From assembly GCF_020524545.1 (NCBI RefSeq), contig NZ_JAIVLG010000004.1:310001-374000 (forward strand): DNA of 64,000 nucleotides, written 5' to 3'. The notes beneath the pieces are model-generated. The model was not told the DNA's origin. It ran no database searches and saw only the letters and a program-made list of their open reading frames with translations. The position numbers and the translations under genes were made by a program. The DNA is from Microbacterium paraoxydans. GTDB taxonomy: Bacteria > Actinomycetota > Actinomycetes > Actinomycetales > Microbacteriaceae. Below are positions 35,424 through 46,479 of the stretch, piece after piece (position 1 is the first letter of the stretch; each line of letters begins with the position of its first letter).

Positions 35424-36470
35424 TCATTCGTCCGTGCGGGCACCGAAGACGATCTCGTCCCACGAAGGCATCGCGTTCCGGCGGCGTCGTCGCCCACTCG
35501 ACTCGCTCGAATCCGCAGTGGTGGTCTGTGATGATGCGGGCTGCGGCGTCTCCGGCTCGTCTTCCGGCTGTTCCAGCGCGTCGAAGAGGGAGATGGGGTC
35601 GGAGCGCTCTGCGTCCTCGGCGTCCTCGAGGAGGGGCGCTGTTTCGCGTTGTCCGCGGCGGCGGCGCAGAGCCTCGAGCAGATCAGCCGTCTCGGGGTTG
35701 GTGCTGGGGGTCGACGGTGCGCGCTTGATGGCGGCATCCTGCGCAGCGGGATCGGAGCGCTCAGGGAGGGAGGGATCTTCGAACTCCACCTCCGGGTTCG
35801 GCAGGAGACGCGGACCGAACGCGCCCGAGTCGAAGCGGCTCTCATCCTTGTAGGGCGACGTCGTGCGGTCGGCTTCGACGGCGCGCAGACGGGGGATGAG
35901 CCCCTCCGGAAGCGAGCCTTGGCGGGAGAGCTGCGTGGCGTCGGCGTTCAGAGGGGACAGTGCGCTGCGGCGAGGATCGAAGCTCCAGCGTGCGTCGTGC
36001 TCGACATCGTTGGCCGTGAACTCGAGCTTGATGGTCCACCCCGAGTCCTCCTTCCAACTGGCCCAGCGCTCGGCACTCGCCTCGATCTCGGCGAGCTTGG
36101 CGCGAACCGCGACACCGAAGGTGGGCTGAGCATCGGGTTCGACCTCGCTGCCGATCAAGACCGGCACCGCGAGCGCCTGTCCGATGATGTGCTCTCGCTC
36201 GGCGAGGACCGGACCCTCGAATCGGGCGACGTCCTCGACGCTGATGCCGAGCAGCTCGGCGACCTCCGGGGCTGTGAGTCCGGCGCGGATCTGTGCCTGG
36301 ATGTCACGAGGACTCGCCGCCAGTTTCTGGGCGGTCGGTTCGGCCTGGCGGGTGGCGCGGCGGATCTCGCGCTGCAGCATGTCGTCGATGGGCAGCGCGA
36401 ACCGCTCGCCCGACTCGGTCGCGAGTACGAGGACTCCTGCTTCTGTGCCGACGATGGTGACGTTTTCCAT
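35424..36470 (-). CDS. sepH: Septation protein SepH
   Basis: Actinobacterial cell-division regulator that binds FtsZ, 348 residues. The N-terminal DUF3071 domain (about 1-165) starts MENVTIVGTEAGVLVLA and contains the helix-turn-helix-like LTAPEVAELLGISVEDVARF. The C-terminal half is low-complexity, acidic and proline-rich, ending RRRNAMPSWDEIVFGARTDE, and is probably unstructured. The ATG at 36470 has AGAGGGG upstream. It is divergent from the DUF4193 gene by about 200 bp. Confidence 0.93.
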   Translation of the reverse strand: MENVTIVGTEAGVLVLATESGERFALPIDDMLQREIRRATRQAEPTAQKLAASPRDIQAQIRAGLTAPEVAELLGISVEDVARFEGPVLAEREHIIGQALAVPVLIGSEVEPDAQPTFGVAVRAKLAEIEASAERWASWKEDSGWTIKLEFTANDVEHDARWSFDPRRSALSPLNADATQLSRQGSLPEGLIPRLRAVEADRTTSPYKDESRFDSGAFGPRLLPNPEVEFEDPSLPERSDPAAQDAAIKRAPSTPSTNPETADLLEALRRRRGQRETAPLLEDAEDAERSDPISLFDALEQPEDEPETPQPASSQTTTADSSESSGRRRRRNAMPSWDEIVFGARTDE

Positions 36471-36575
36471 GCGAATGCCCCTCTGATGGGTGTCCGTTCA
36501 TGGTGTCACGCGAGGGGCCGCGCGGCAGGGAATAGCCTGGGCGTGCCGTGAGTTTCCTCTGTCGCACGGACGAGC

Positions 36576-36604
36576 ATTTGCGTTATGACCTCTGGTCGTG
36601 CAAA
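36576..36604 (+). promoter_or_regulatory. Probable promoter of the DUF4193 gene
   Basis: In the 198-bp divergent gap, TTGCGT is followed by a 17-nt spacer and CAAACT. Transcription would begin about 60 bp before the ATG at 36669, leaving a leader with GGAG. Apart from this and the sepH ribosome-binding region I see nothing else in the gap. Confidence 0.4.
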
Positions 36605-36668
36605 CTATGGCCGCCGAATACCCGACGGCGCACCACCCACTCGCACCATGAAAGTGGAGATCTACCGC

Positions 36669-36962
36669 ATGGCAACCGATTACGACGCCCCCCGAAAGAG
36701 CGAAGACGACTCCGAGTCGATCGAAGCCCTCAAGGAGCGTGTGCCGGACAAGAACTCCGGCTCAAGCGGGGACGAAGACTCCGACAACCCGTCGAGCTTC
36801 GACCTTCCGGGTGCCGACCTTTCCGACCTCGAGCTCGACGTCGTCGTGCTGCCCGCGCAGCAGGACGAGTTCACGTGCATGAGCTGCTTCCTCGTGAAGC
36901 ACCGTTCGCAGCTCGACCACGAGGGCGCATCCGGGCCCATCTGCAAGGAGTGCGCTGCCTAG
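36669..36962 (+). CDS. DUF4193 family protein
   Basis: Protein of 97 residues. The signature MATDYDAPRK at the N-terminus is followed by an acidic Ser/Asp-rich stretch and a C-terminal putative zinc site, FTCMSCFLVKHRSQL with GPICKECA. It is highly conserved in actinobacteria and has no known function. The ATG at 36669 has GGAG 10 nt upstream. It is convergent with the DUF3093 gene and shares a terminator with it. Confidence 0.9.
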   Translation: MATDYDAPRKSEDDSESIEALKERVPDKNSGSSGDEDSDNPSSFDLPGADLSDLELDVVVLPAQQDEFTCMSCFLVKHRSQLDHEGASGPICKECAA

Positions 36963-36985
36963 CAGCCCTTCGAGCGACGTCTCAC

Positions 36986-37014
36986 GCGCCCCCGACCATC
37001 GAGGTCAGGGGCGC
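36986..37014. terminator. Terminator overlapping the DUF3093 stop codon
   Basis: Arms GCGCCCCCGACC and GGTCAGGGGCGC (one mismatch) with a 5-nt loop. The 3' arm includes the DUF3093 stop (37005-37007), so it can serve both convergent genes. Confidence 0.65.
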
Positions 37015-37499
37015 GCTGTCGTCTCGGACCAGGTTCCGGTCTGCGCCGCGCGGATCGCCGCGGCGAGGCGGTCGGGAGTCCGGGAGGAGATGCTCCAGGC
37101 ATCGACCGGGTCGTCGGCATCGAGATTCGGGACGACCACGATGCCGTCGATCCCGCCACGGATCAGGTGCCAGCCGCGCGCCGGGAGTCCCGGCCCGCGC
37201 GCGTGACGCGCATCTTCCCCGGTCAGTGCCGCGGGATCGCCCAGATGCGCGACATCGATGTGCGCACGACCGGCGCGCAGGACGGTGCCGTCGACCGAGA
37301 CGACCGGCGTCGCCGCGACGAACGCGAGGACCAGGAACGCGGAGACCGCCGCTCCGACGACGAGTGCCACAGTCGATCCGATCGGGACGAAGACGAGCGA
37401 CACCATCGGCCCCGCCACCGCGACGGTGACCAGCAGCCACAGGCTGGGTGCGAGTCGTTCGCGATAGCGCGGGCGTGTGTCTGTGCCGGTGTTCTGCAT
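37005..37499 (-). CDS. DUF3093 family membrane protein
   Basis: Protein of 164 residues with two closely spaced membrane segments (about 16-36 and 40-58: LWLLVTVAVAGPMVSLVFV and VALVVGAAVSAFLVLAF) and a soluble C-terminal domain with GRAHIDVAHLGD, RGWHLIRGGIDGIVVV and ISSRTPDRLAAAI. DUF3093 is an actinobacterial family of unknown function, usually next to dut. An in-frame ATG three codons earlier (37508) is possible. The start is 12 bp from the divergent dut start. Confidence 0.88.
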   Translation of the reverse strand: MQNTGTDTRPRYRERLAPSLWLLVTVAVAGPMVSLVFVPIGSTVALVVGAAVSAFLVLAFVAATPVVSVDGTVLRAGRAHIDVAHLGDPAALTGEDARHARGPGLPARGWHLIRGGIDGIVVVPNLDADDPVDAWSISSRTPDRLAAAIRAAQTGTWSETTARP

Positions 37500-37505
37500 T
37501 AGCCT
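37500..37505 (+). promoter_or_regulatory. Predicted -10 element of dut (leaderless)
   Basis: TAGCCT occupies half of the 12-bp divergent gap and is followed by 6 nt and the GTG at 37512. Confidence 0.5.
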
Positions 37506-37511
37506 CATGGG

Positions 37512-37985
37512 GTGACCGATTCCGTTGATATCCCCATTATCGCCGCGACGGTGCCCGGATACGCGCATCCGGGTGATGCCGGCGCAGATCTGGTCGCGGC
37601 CGAGGCGGTGCATCTCGAGCCGGGCGAGCGCGCCCTGGTCGGCACGGGTGTGCGCATCGCCCTTCCCGACGGTTATGCCGCGTTCGTGGTCCCGCGCAGC
37701 GGTCTCGCGGCCAAGCACGGGATCTCGATCGTGAACTCGCCCGGGACCGTGGACTCCGGGTACCGAGGCGAGATCAAGGTGAGTCTGATCAACACCGATA
37801 TCCACAGCGCGTACGATGTGGCGGTCGGCGATCGAATCGCACAGCTGATCATCATGCCGGTGACTCGCGCCACGTTCCTCCCGGTCGACGAGTTGACGGA
37901 AAGTGTCCGCGGCGCCGGCGGATTCGGCTCCACCGGCTACCAGGCGGGGCGCACCCAGAACGAAGCAGGGCAGACCAATGACTGA
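37512..37985 (+). CDS. dut: dUTP diphosphatase
   Basis: Trimeric enzyme hydrolysing dUTP to dUMP and pyrophosphate, keeping uracil out of DNA. Protein of 157 residues. The five dUTPase motifs are all present: HPGDAGADL, PRSGLAAKHG, NSPGTVDSGYRGEIKV, GDRIAQLIIMP and the C-terminal RGAGGFGSTGYQ. The GTG start is supported by TAGCCT 6 nt upstream. It overlaps the next gene by 8 bp and heads a dut-DUF3710-DUF3159 unit leading to acnA. Confidence 0.97.
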   Translation: MTDSVDIPIIAATVPGYAHPGDAGADLVAAEAVHLEPGERALVGTGVRIALPDGYAAFVVPRSGLAAKHGISIVNSPGTVDSGYRGEIKVSLINTDIHSAYDVAVGDRIAQLIIMPVTRATFLPVDELTESVRGAGGFGSTGYQAGRTQNEAGQTND

Positions 37986-38565
37986 CAACAACGAGATATC
38001 CCCGAAGGCAGCGCCCGAGAATCGCGCCACAGAGGGTCCGTTCGACGACTCCGAGGCGAATCCTGTACGCCCCTACATCGATCTCGGCGGGATCAAGATC
38101 CTCCCCAGGGAGGGGCTGAATCTCCGACTCGAGGTCGAGGAGCAGACCAAGCGCATCGTCGCGGTGGGACTCGACTACGCGGACTCCTCGCTCCAGGTGC
38201 AGCCGTTCGCGGCACCGCGCTCCGGAGGCCTGTGGGACGAAACGCGCGTCCAGCTGCGCGATCAGGTCAAGGCGCAGGGCGGTCGTGTCGAAGAGCGTGA
38301 GGGTCCGCTCGGCAAGGAGCTCCTCGCCGAAGTCCCGGCCACAGCCAGCGAGGGCTCCGGTCTTCGCCTCGCGCGCTTCATCGGCATCGACGGCCCGCGC
38401 TGGTTCCTGCGCGGGGTCATCGGGGGAGCAGGTGCATCCGATCCGGAGGCGGGGGCGAAGGTCGAGGATCTCTTCCGATCGATCGTCGTCGTACGCGGCG
38501 GGTCACCGATGCCCCCTCGCGACCTCATCCCGCTGAAGATGCCGGCGACCCCGGGTTCCGCGTGA
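37978..38565 (+). CDS. DUF3710 family protein
   Basis: Protein of 195 residues. Its landmarks are ANPVRPYIDLGGIKILP near residue 30, LQVQPFAAPRSGGLWDE, and the C-terminal GPRWFLRGVIGGAGASDP and LFRSIVVVRG. It is a conserved actinobacterial soluble protein of unknown role, nearly always downstream of dut. It begins inside the end of dut and its stop overlaps the GTG of the DUF3159 gene. Confidence 0.9.
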   Translation: MTDNNEISPKAAPENRATEGPFDDSEANPVRPYIDLGGIKILPREGLNLRLEVEEQTKRIVAVGLDYADSSLQVQPFAAPRSGGLWDETRVQLRDQVKAQGGRVEEREGPLGKELLAEVPATASEGSGLRLARFIGIDGPRWFLRGVIGGAGASDPEAGAKVEDLFRSIVVVRGGSPMPPRDLIPLKMPATPGSA

Positions 38566-39296
38566 GCACCCCGGGCCAGGATCCCGAGCGAGACAAGCGC
38601 ACGTCCGAGATCCTCGGTGAGGCACTCGGCGGTGCCGCCCGCCGTGCAGGCCTCGATCCGACGGCGGGCGGGAGCACCCACAGGGTCGTTTGGTCCGCGA
38701 TGGGCGGGTGGCGGGGGGTCCTCGAGTCGGTGCTGCCCAGCCTCGCCTTCGTCATCATCTTCACGATCCGCCCCGAACCGCTGATCCTGTCGCTCGGTGT
38801 CTCCGTCGGCCTCGCGGCGATCTTCACGGTCGTCCGGCTCGTGCAGAAGTCGCCGCCGTCGGCAGCGCTCGGCGGCCTCATCGCTGCTGTGGCGGCCGCG
38901 GCCCTCGCGCTGTGGACAGGGCGAGGGGCGGACAACTTCGTTCCCGGACTGATCACGAACGCGGTGTACGGATCGGTGATCCTGGTATCGGCACTGATCG
39001 GGTGGTCGCTGATCGGCCTCGCGGTCGGATTCCTGATGGGGGAGGGCACCACGTGGCGCGGCGATCGTCGCAAGCGCCGCGCCTACTTCTGGCTCGGGAT
39101 CGCATGGGCTGCACTGTTCTTCGCGCGTCTCGCCGTGCAGCTTCCGCTGTATCTCGCGGGAGACGTCACCGCACTCGGCACGCTCAAGCTCGTGATGGGG
39201 TTGCCGCTGTTCGCTCCCCTCATCGCCGTGACCTGGCTCGTCGTCCGTGCTCTGCATCCGCGACAGCCGGCGCTCGAGGACAGCTCCGAGGCATGA
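38562..39296 (+). CDS. DUF3159 family membrane protein
   Basis: Protein of 244 residues with five or six predicted membrane helices (from about residue 50 to 235). Signatures are GGWRGVLESVLPSLAFVI, FTIRPEPLILSL, ARLAVQLPLYL and LGTLKLVMGLPLF. It is widespread in actinobacteria and of unknown function. The GTG at 38562 overlaps the preceding stop. The gene ends 3 bp before a 24-bp palindrome preceding acnA. Confidence 0.9.
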   Translation: MSTPGQDPERDKRTSEILGEALGGAARRAGLDPTAGGSTHRVVWSAMGGWRGVLESVLPSLAFVIIFTIRPEPLILSLGVSVGLAAIFTVVRLVQKSPPSAALGGLIAAVAAAALALWTGRGADNFVPGLITNAVYGSVILVSALIGWSLIGLAVGFLMGEGTTWRGDRRKRRAYFWLGIAWAALFFARLAVQLPLYLAGDVTALGTLKLVMGLPLFAPLIAVTWLVVRALHPRQPALEDSSEA

Positions 39297-39299
39297 TAG

Positions 39300-39323
39300 A
39301 TTTATCTTGACATCAAGATAAAT
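39300..39323. promoter_or_regulatory. 24-bp palindromic operator upstream of acnA
   Basis: Arms ATTTATCTTGA (39300-39310) and TCAAGATAAAT (39313-39323) are perfectly complementary with CA at the centre. The centre contains TTGACA, so a bound repressor would cover a possible -35. The AT-rich sequence stands out from the GC-rich surroundings. The regulator is unknown; a MarR-type dimer is one possibility (inference). Confidence 0.7.
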
Positions 39324-39449
39324 CGCAGGCTTTCGCCCGCGGCCTCTGCGGAGCAGACTGGTTAGGTCCGCCTTGCTAGCCGCAGGGGCTCGCTGGCGAG
39401 CAAGATGGAGGCGCCTGTCGCTTCCATCCGAATAGAAGGAGACGGATTC

Positions 39450-42284
<2,835 letters not shown>

Positions 42285-42295
42285 TCGCAGAGACG

Positions 42296-42327
42296 ATGGG
42301 GCTCGGGTCTTCGGATCCGAGCCCCAT
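42296..42327 (+). terminator. Rho-independent terminator of acnA
   Basis: Arms ATGGGGCTCGG and CCGAGCCCCAT with a 10-nt loop, followed by TGTCTTGTC, 11 bp after the stop. Confidence 0.9.
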
Positions 42328-42440
42328 TGTCTTGTCAAGGGGGTGCTCGCTCACGGGGGTCTCACGTGCGAGCGCGATAGGATCAGGTTGGCGTCGGCGC
42401 CCTGTCCGATGCTTCCGGTGAAGCCTGTGAGGAGGCGCAG

Positions 42441-44381
42441 ATGCCCATTCTTCCGAGCATCTCAGGACCCCGTGATCTGGATGCGCTCTCGACCGATCAG
42501 CTCGCAGAACTCGCTGCGGAGATCCGCACCTTCCTCGTCGAGAACGTGTCGCGAACCGGGGGACACCTCGGCCCCAACCTGGGCGTCGTCGAGCTGACCA
42601 TCGCTCTGCACCGGGTGTTCTCGTCGCCGGATGACCCGTTCATCTTCGACACCGGCCACCAGTCCTATGTGCACAAGCTGCTCACCGGGCGGCAGGACTT
42701 CTCCGGGCTCCGCGTGCGCGGCGGACTCGCCGGCTACCCGCAACGCGGCGAGAGCGACCACGACGTCGTGGAGTCGTCGCACGCATCGAGCTCCCTCAGC
42801 TGGGCGGACGGCATCTCTCGGGCGCTGACAGCGACGGGGCGCGAGGATCGTCATGTCGTCGCCGTGGTCGGTGACGGCGCGCTCACGGGCGGCATGACCT
42901 GGGAGGCGTTGAACAACATCTCCGACGACAACGATCGCAATCTGGTGATCGTCGTCAACGACAACGGACGTTCGTATGCGCCGACCATCGGCGGCATGTC
43001 ACGGTATCTCAACCGAGTTCGCACCGCCGCGGCCTACAAGGATCTCCACCGCAAGTCGGACCGGCTGTTCCGAGCCTTCGGCCCGGTGGGGCGTGCGGTG
43101 TTCCGCGGTGTCCGGGGCGGGACCCACGGGTTCCTCTCCCGGTTCGCCAACAACGAGGCGCTGTACTCGAACCTCGACATCAAGTACCTCGGCCCGGTCG
43201 ATGGCCATGATCTTCCTGCCCTCCTCGAGACGCTCGAGCTGGCGAAGTCCTATGGTGCTCCGGTCATCGTCCACACGATCACCGAGAAGGGCCGCGGCTA
43301 TCAGCCAGCGCGTGATGACGAGGCGGACCAGTTCCATGCCGTCGGCAAGATCGACCCGACGACCGGTGAGACTCTCTCGTCGGGCGGGCGCGGCTGGACC
43401 GATGTCTTCTCCGACGCTCTGGTGTCTGTGGGAGAGCGCCGGAAGGACGTCATCGCGATGACCGCCGCGATGCTGCGGCCGACGGGTCTCGCGCCGTTCG
43501 CCGAGCGGTTCCCGGATCGTGTGTACGACGTGGGCATCGCCGAGCAGCACGCGGTGGCGTCGGCGGCCGGACTCGCCTTCGGCGGGCTGCACCCCGTCGT
43601 CGCCCTGTACGCCACCTTCATGGGCCGCGCCTTCGACCAGGTTCTGATGGATGTCGCTCTCCACCGGGCGGGTGTCACGTTCGTGCTCGACCGTGCCGGC
43701 GTCACGGGTCCTGACGGCCCCAGTCACCACGGTATGTGGGACCTCGCGATGCTGCAGATCGTTCCGCACATCCGGATCGCGGCTCCTCGCGATGGTGCTC
43801 GACTGACAGAAGCGCTCGAAGAGGCCGTGCAGGTCGATGACGCACCGACGGTCATCCGGTTCCCGAAGGGCGAGGTGTCCGCGGACCTCCCGGCGCTCGA
43901 GAGACTGCGTGACGGCGTCGACGTCCTCGCTCGCGGCGAGTCCGAAGACGTGCTGATCGTGGCGATCGGGCCTTTCGCCGAGCTCGCGCTCGATGTCGCG
44001 GACCGGCTTCGGGCGCAGGGGATCGGCGCGACCGTCATCGACCCGCGCTGGGCGATCCCGGTGCAGCCGTCGATCGTCGAGCTGGCCGGGCAACATCGGC
44101 TCGTGATCACCATGGAGGACGGGATCCGTGTCGGTGGAATCGGCACGCGGGTGCGGCAGGTGCTCCGAGAGGCGGGCATCGACACGGCTGTCGACGAGCT
44201 GGGCCTGCCGGACGAGTTCATCGATCACGCGTCGCGGGACCAGATTCTCGCCGACGCGGGTCTGACGGCGCCGAAGATCGCGCAGGACATCGTCTCCCAG
44301 GTGCTCGGAACCCGCATCCCGAAGGCGCGTCACGCCGGCGAGACCGGAACCATCGATCTGCCGCTACGCGAACACCGCTGA
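42441..44381 (+). CDS. dxs: 1-deoxy-D-xylulose-5-phosphate synthase
   Basis: Thiamine-diphosphate enzyme, first step of the MEP isoprenoid pathway: pyruvate plus glyceraldehyde-3-phosphate to DXP. Protein of 646 residues. Features are GGHLGPNLGVVELTIALH, DTGHQSYVHKLLTGR, the ThDP motif VVGDGALTGGMTWEALNN with NDNGRSY, and the transketolase-like YDVGIAEQHAVASAAG. The ATG at 42441 is preceded by GTGAGGAGG. A TAGGAT hexamer at 42378-42383 may be its -10. It stands alone after the acnA terminator and is convergent with glpD. Confidence 0.96.
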   Translation: MPILPSISGPRDLDALSTDQLAELAAEIRTFLVENVSRTGGHLGPNLGVVELTIALHRVFSSPDDPFIFDTGHQSYVHKLLTGRQDFSGLRVRGGLAGYPQRGESDHDVVESSHASSSLSWADGISRALTATGREDRHVVAVVGDGALTGGMTWEALNNISDDNDRNLVIVVNDNGRSYAPTIGGMSRYLNRVRTAAAYKDLHRKSDRLFRAFGPVGRAVFRGVRGGTHGFLSRFANNEALYSNLDIKYLGPVDGHDLPALLETLELAKSYGAPVIVHTITEKGRGYQPARDDEADQFHAVGKIDPTTGETLSSGGRGWTDVFSDALVSVGERRKDVIAMTAAMLRPTGLAPFAERFPDRVYDVGIAEQHAVASAAGLAFGGLHPVVALYATFMGRAFDQVLMDVALHRAGVTFVLDRAGVTGPDGPSHHGMWDLAMLQIVPHIRIAAPRDGARLTEALEEAVQVDDAPTVIRFPKGEVSADLPALERLRDGVDVLARGESEDVLIVAIGPFAELALDVADRLRAQGIGATVIDPRWAIPVQPSIVELAGQHRLVITMEDGIRVGGIGTRVRQVLREAGIDTAVDELGLPDEFIDHASRDQILADAGLTAPKIAQDIVSQVLGTRIPKARHAGETGTIDLPLREHR

Positions 44382-44430
44382 GACCGGCGCTCGCGCACGG
44401 GAGTCAGCTCAAGGCGTCTTGCGCCGCCTC

Positions 44431-45882
44431 TCAGTCGAAGCCGGCGAGTGCGTCCGCGACGATCGGTTCGACCAACCCTCGGCAGCGTTCGCGGTCGGCG
44501 GCGACGAGACCGATGCGCGTGCGACGGTCGATGACATCCTCGACCGTCAGCGCCCCCTCGACGCCCACGGCGAACTCCACCTCAGCCCGGGTCAGGCCGG
44601 TGGGTGCGTCGATCACCTCGCCGGAGCCCGGGACGACACGGTCGACGAGCCGGAGCGAGGACGTTCCACTCGGTGGGGCTCCCAGCGCGCGGGTTCGGCT
44701 GGCGAGGTCGACGGCATCCTCGGCCATCCTCCGATACGTGGTCAGCTTGCCGCCGAGCACCGTGATGAAGCCGTCATCCGCGGTCGTGACCAGGTGTCTC
44801 CGTGAGACATCCGCCGTCGTGCGGGTTCCACTGTCGACGAGGGGGCGCAGCCCCGCGAAGGCGCCGCGCACCTGCTCGCGTCGGAGCGGCGTGGCGACGA
44901 CGCGATTGAGGCTTGCCAGCAGGAAGGCGATCTCCTGCTCCGTGGGTTCCGCGACCCGGGGTATCGGACCCGGAGCGTCCTCGTCCGTCAGGCCCACGAT
45001 CACTCGGCCGTGAGCCTGGGGCAGTGCGAAGACGTAGCGACTGATGGACCCCTCGTGCGGAATGGTGAGTGCGGCGGTCGGACTTCCGAGGTCCGCCGAG
45101 TCGAGGATGATGTGCGTTCCGCGACTCGGCCGGACGCGGATCATCTGATCGAGGGCTCCCGCCCAGACGCCCGTCGCGTTGATGACCGCACGCGCGCCGA
45201 TCTCGAATCGCTCGCCGGAGGTCGTCTCCTCGACGGAAGCGCCGTCTCCACGCAGCGCGACGGCACGGACCCGGGTGAGGATCCGGGCACCGAGCGACGC
45301 CGCCGTGCGGGCGACGACCGTCACGAGCCTGGCGTCGTCGACGAGTTGACCGTCATAGGACAGCATGCCACCACGGAGGCCGCGTGGGTCCAGCGCAGGA
45401 GCCAACCGGGTCGCGGTGCGGGCCGACACGATGGACGGGGCAGGAAGCACCGCGCGGGGCGTACGCGCCCGCATGCGAAGCAGGTCGCCCATTCCCATGC
45501 CCACCGCGCCCGCGACACGTTGATGCAGCGCGATGCGGGAAGCGAAGGGAAGGAGCTGGCCGAGAGGGCGGATCAGGTGCGGCGCGATCGTCGTCATGAG
45601 GAGATGTCGTTCGAGCGCGCTCTCCTTCGCGGTCTGGATATCACCGGTCGCGAGATAGCGCAGTCCGCCGTGCACGAGCTTGGAACTGAACCGGCTGGTC
45701 CCAAACGCCAGATCCTCTGATTCGATCAATGTGACGCGAAGACCGCGTGACGCCGCATCGAGGGCGACGCCCGCCCCGGTGATGCCGCCGCCGACCACGA
45801 GGACGTCGACGCTCTCCTCCGCGGACCGCGTCAGTTCCACGCGTCGGCGTGCGATGTTGAGCGCGGACGACTCCGGGGTCAT
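44431..45882 (-). CDS. glpD: FAD-dependent glycerol-3-phosphate dehydrogenase
   Basis: Oxidises glycerol-3-phosphate to dihydroxyacetone phosphate at the membrane, passing electrons to quinone. Protein of 483 residues, shorter than the 520-580 common for GlpD because the C-terminal domain is reduced. The FAD loop VDVLVVGGGITGAGVALDAA is near residue 25, followed by SSKLVHGGLRYL. Later motifs are AVINATGVWAG, SRGTHIILD and VLGGKLTTYRRMAEDAV. The start overlaps the stop of the tetR gene by ATGA, so the two are co-transcribed. The neighbouring divergent genes use the product or related lipids (inference). Confidence 0.92.
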   Translation of the reverse strand: MTPESSALNIARRRVELTRSAEESVDVLVVGGGITGAGVALDAASRGLRVTLIESEDLAFGTSRFSSKLVHGGLRYLATGDIQTAKESALERHLLMTTIAPHLIRPLGQLLPFASRIALHQRVAGAVGMGMGDLLRMRARTPRAVLPAPSIVSARTATRLAPALDPRGLRGGMLSYDGQLVDDARLVTVVARTAASLGARILTRVRAVALRGDGASVEETTSGERFEIGARAVINATGVWAGALDQMIRVRPSRGTHIILDSADLGSPTAALTIPHEGSISRYVFALPQAHGRVIVGLTDEDAPGPIPRVAEPTEQEIAFLLASLNRVVATPLRREQVRGAFAGLRPLVDSGTRTTADVSRRHLVTTADDGFITVLGGKLTTYRRMAEDAVDLASRTRALGAPPSGTSSLRLVDRVVPGSGEVIDAPTGLTRAEVEFAVGVEGALTVEDVIDRRTRIGLVAADRERCRGLVEPIVADALAGFD

Positions 45883-46457
45883 GGACGGAGCAGCCCATCG
45901 AGCGCAGCCCGCAATTCGCGTTCCCACGCGTCGTCGGAGATGAGCTCCGAGACCGTCCCGTGCGACAGCACCGCGGATTGGGTCACGAGCAGGAGCATGA
46001 CCGCGATCTCCGAGGGAGGCGCCACGCGGATGGAATCGTGGGTCTGAACCGTGTCGATCGCGGTGGTGAGCCACCGCAGGATCGAGTGCTGGCTCGACCC
46101 CACCCGTTCGAGCGTGTATCGCGTGAACGCCTCGGGTTCATCCGCGAGCAGGCGCGCGAAGACCGGGTCGTCGCGGAAGCGGCCCGAGAACAGCAGGATG
46201 TCGTCGACGAGTGCCGTCCGCGTGTGCACCTGCGCGGGGATCGCGCTCAGGATGTGCTCCACCCTGCGCAGAAGGGCGGAGCGGACGACATCGTCGGCGT
46301 CGGCCCAGTTGCGGTAGATCGTGGGACGACTCAGCTCGGAGCGACGCGCGAGCTCCGCGACCGTCACACCTCGCACACCGCGGCGTTCGAGGAGCCCGTC
46401 GGCGGCATCGAGGATCCGGGTCTGCGTCGCATCCCACACCGGTTGACGTTCTTCCAT
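45879..46457 (-). CDS. TetR/AcrR family regulator of the adjacent FAD-enzyme cluster
   Basis: Protein of 192 residues. The N-terminal helix-turn-helix domain reads ILDAADGLLERRGVRGVTVAELARRSELSRPTIYRNW in overlapping parts and is typical of TetR. The C-terminal ligand domain is diverse, so the effector is unknown. The 20-bp gap to the divergent alkyl-DHAP-synthase-like gene is wholly occupied by a 21-bp imperfect palindrome, which argues for autoregulation and control of both sides. No ribosome-binding site precedes the ATG at 46457, so the transcript may be leaderless or nearly so. It is coupled to glpD. Confidence 0.9.
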   Translation of the reverse strand: MEERQPVWDATQTRILDAADGLLERRGVRGVTVAELARRSELSRPTIYRNWADADDVVRSALLRRVEHILSAIPAQVHTRTALVDDILLFSGRFRDDPVFARLLADEPEAFTRYTLERVGSSQHSILRWLTTAIDTVQTHDSIRVAPPSEIAVMLLLVTQSAVLSHGTVSELISDDAWERELRAALDGLLRP

Positions 46458-46458
46458 G

Positions 46459-46479
46459 ATGTGTCACACTGTAACGCAT
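46459..46479. promoter_or_regulatory. 21-bp TetR-type operator spanning the divergent gap
   Basis: The symmetry is ATGnGTnACA-n-TGTnACnCAT; 8 of 10 base pairs are complementary. It begins 2 bp from the tetR ATG and includes the first two bases of the divergent ATG at 46478, so any promoter of either gene must be covered by a bound dimer. Confidence 0.65.

Noticed and set aside
39307-39312. TTGACA as a simple acnA -35 element
   Set aside because: No TANNNT hexamer stands 16-18 nt downstream. The sequence is better explained as the centre of the 24-bp palindrome.
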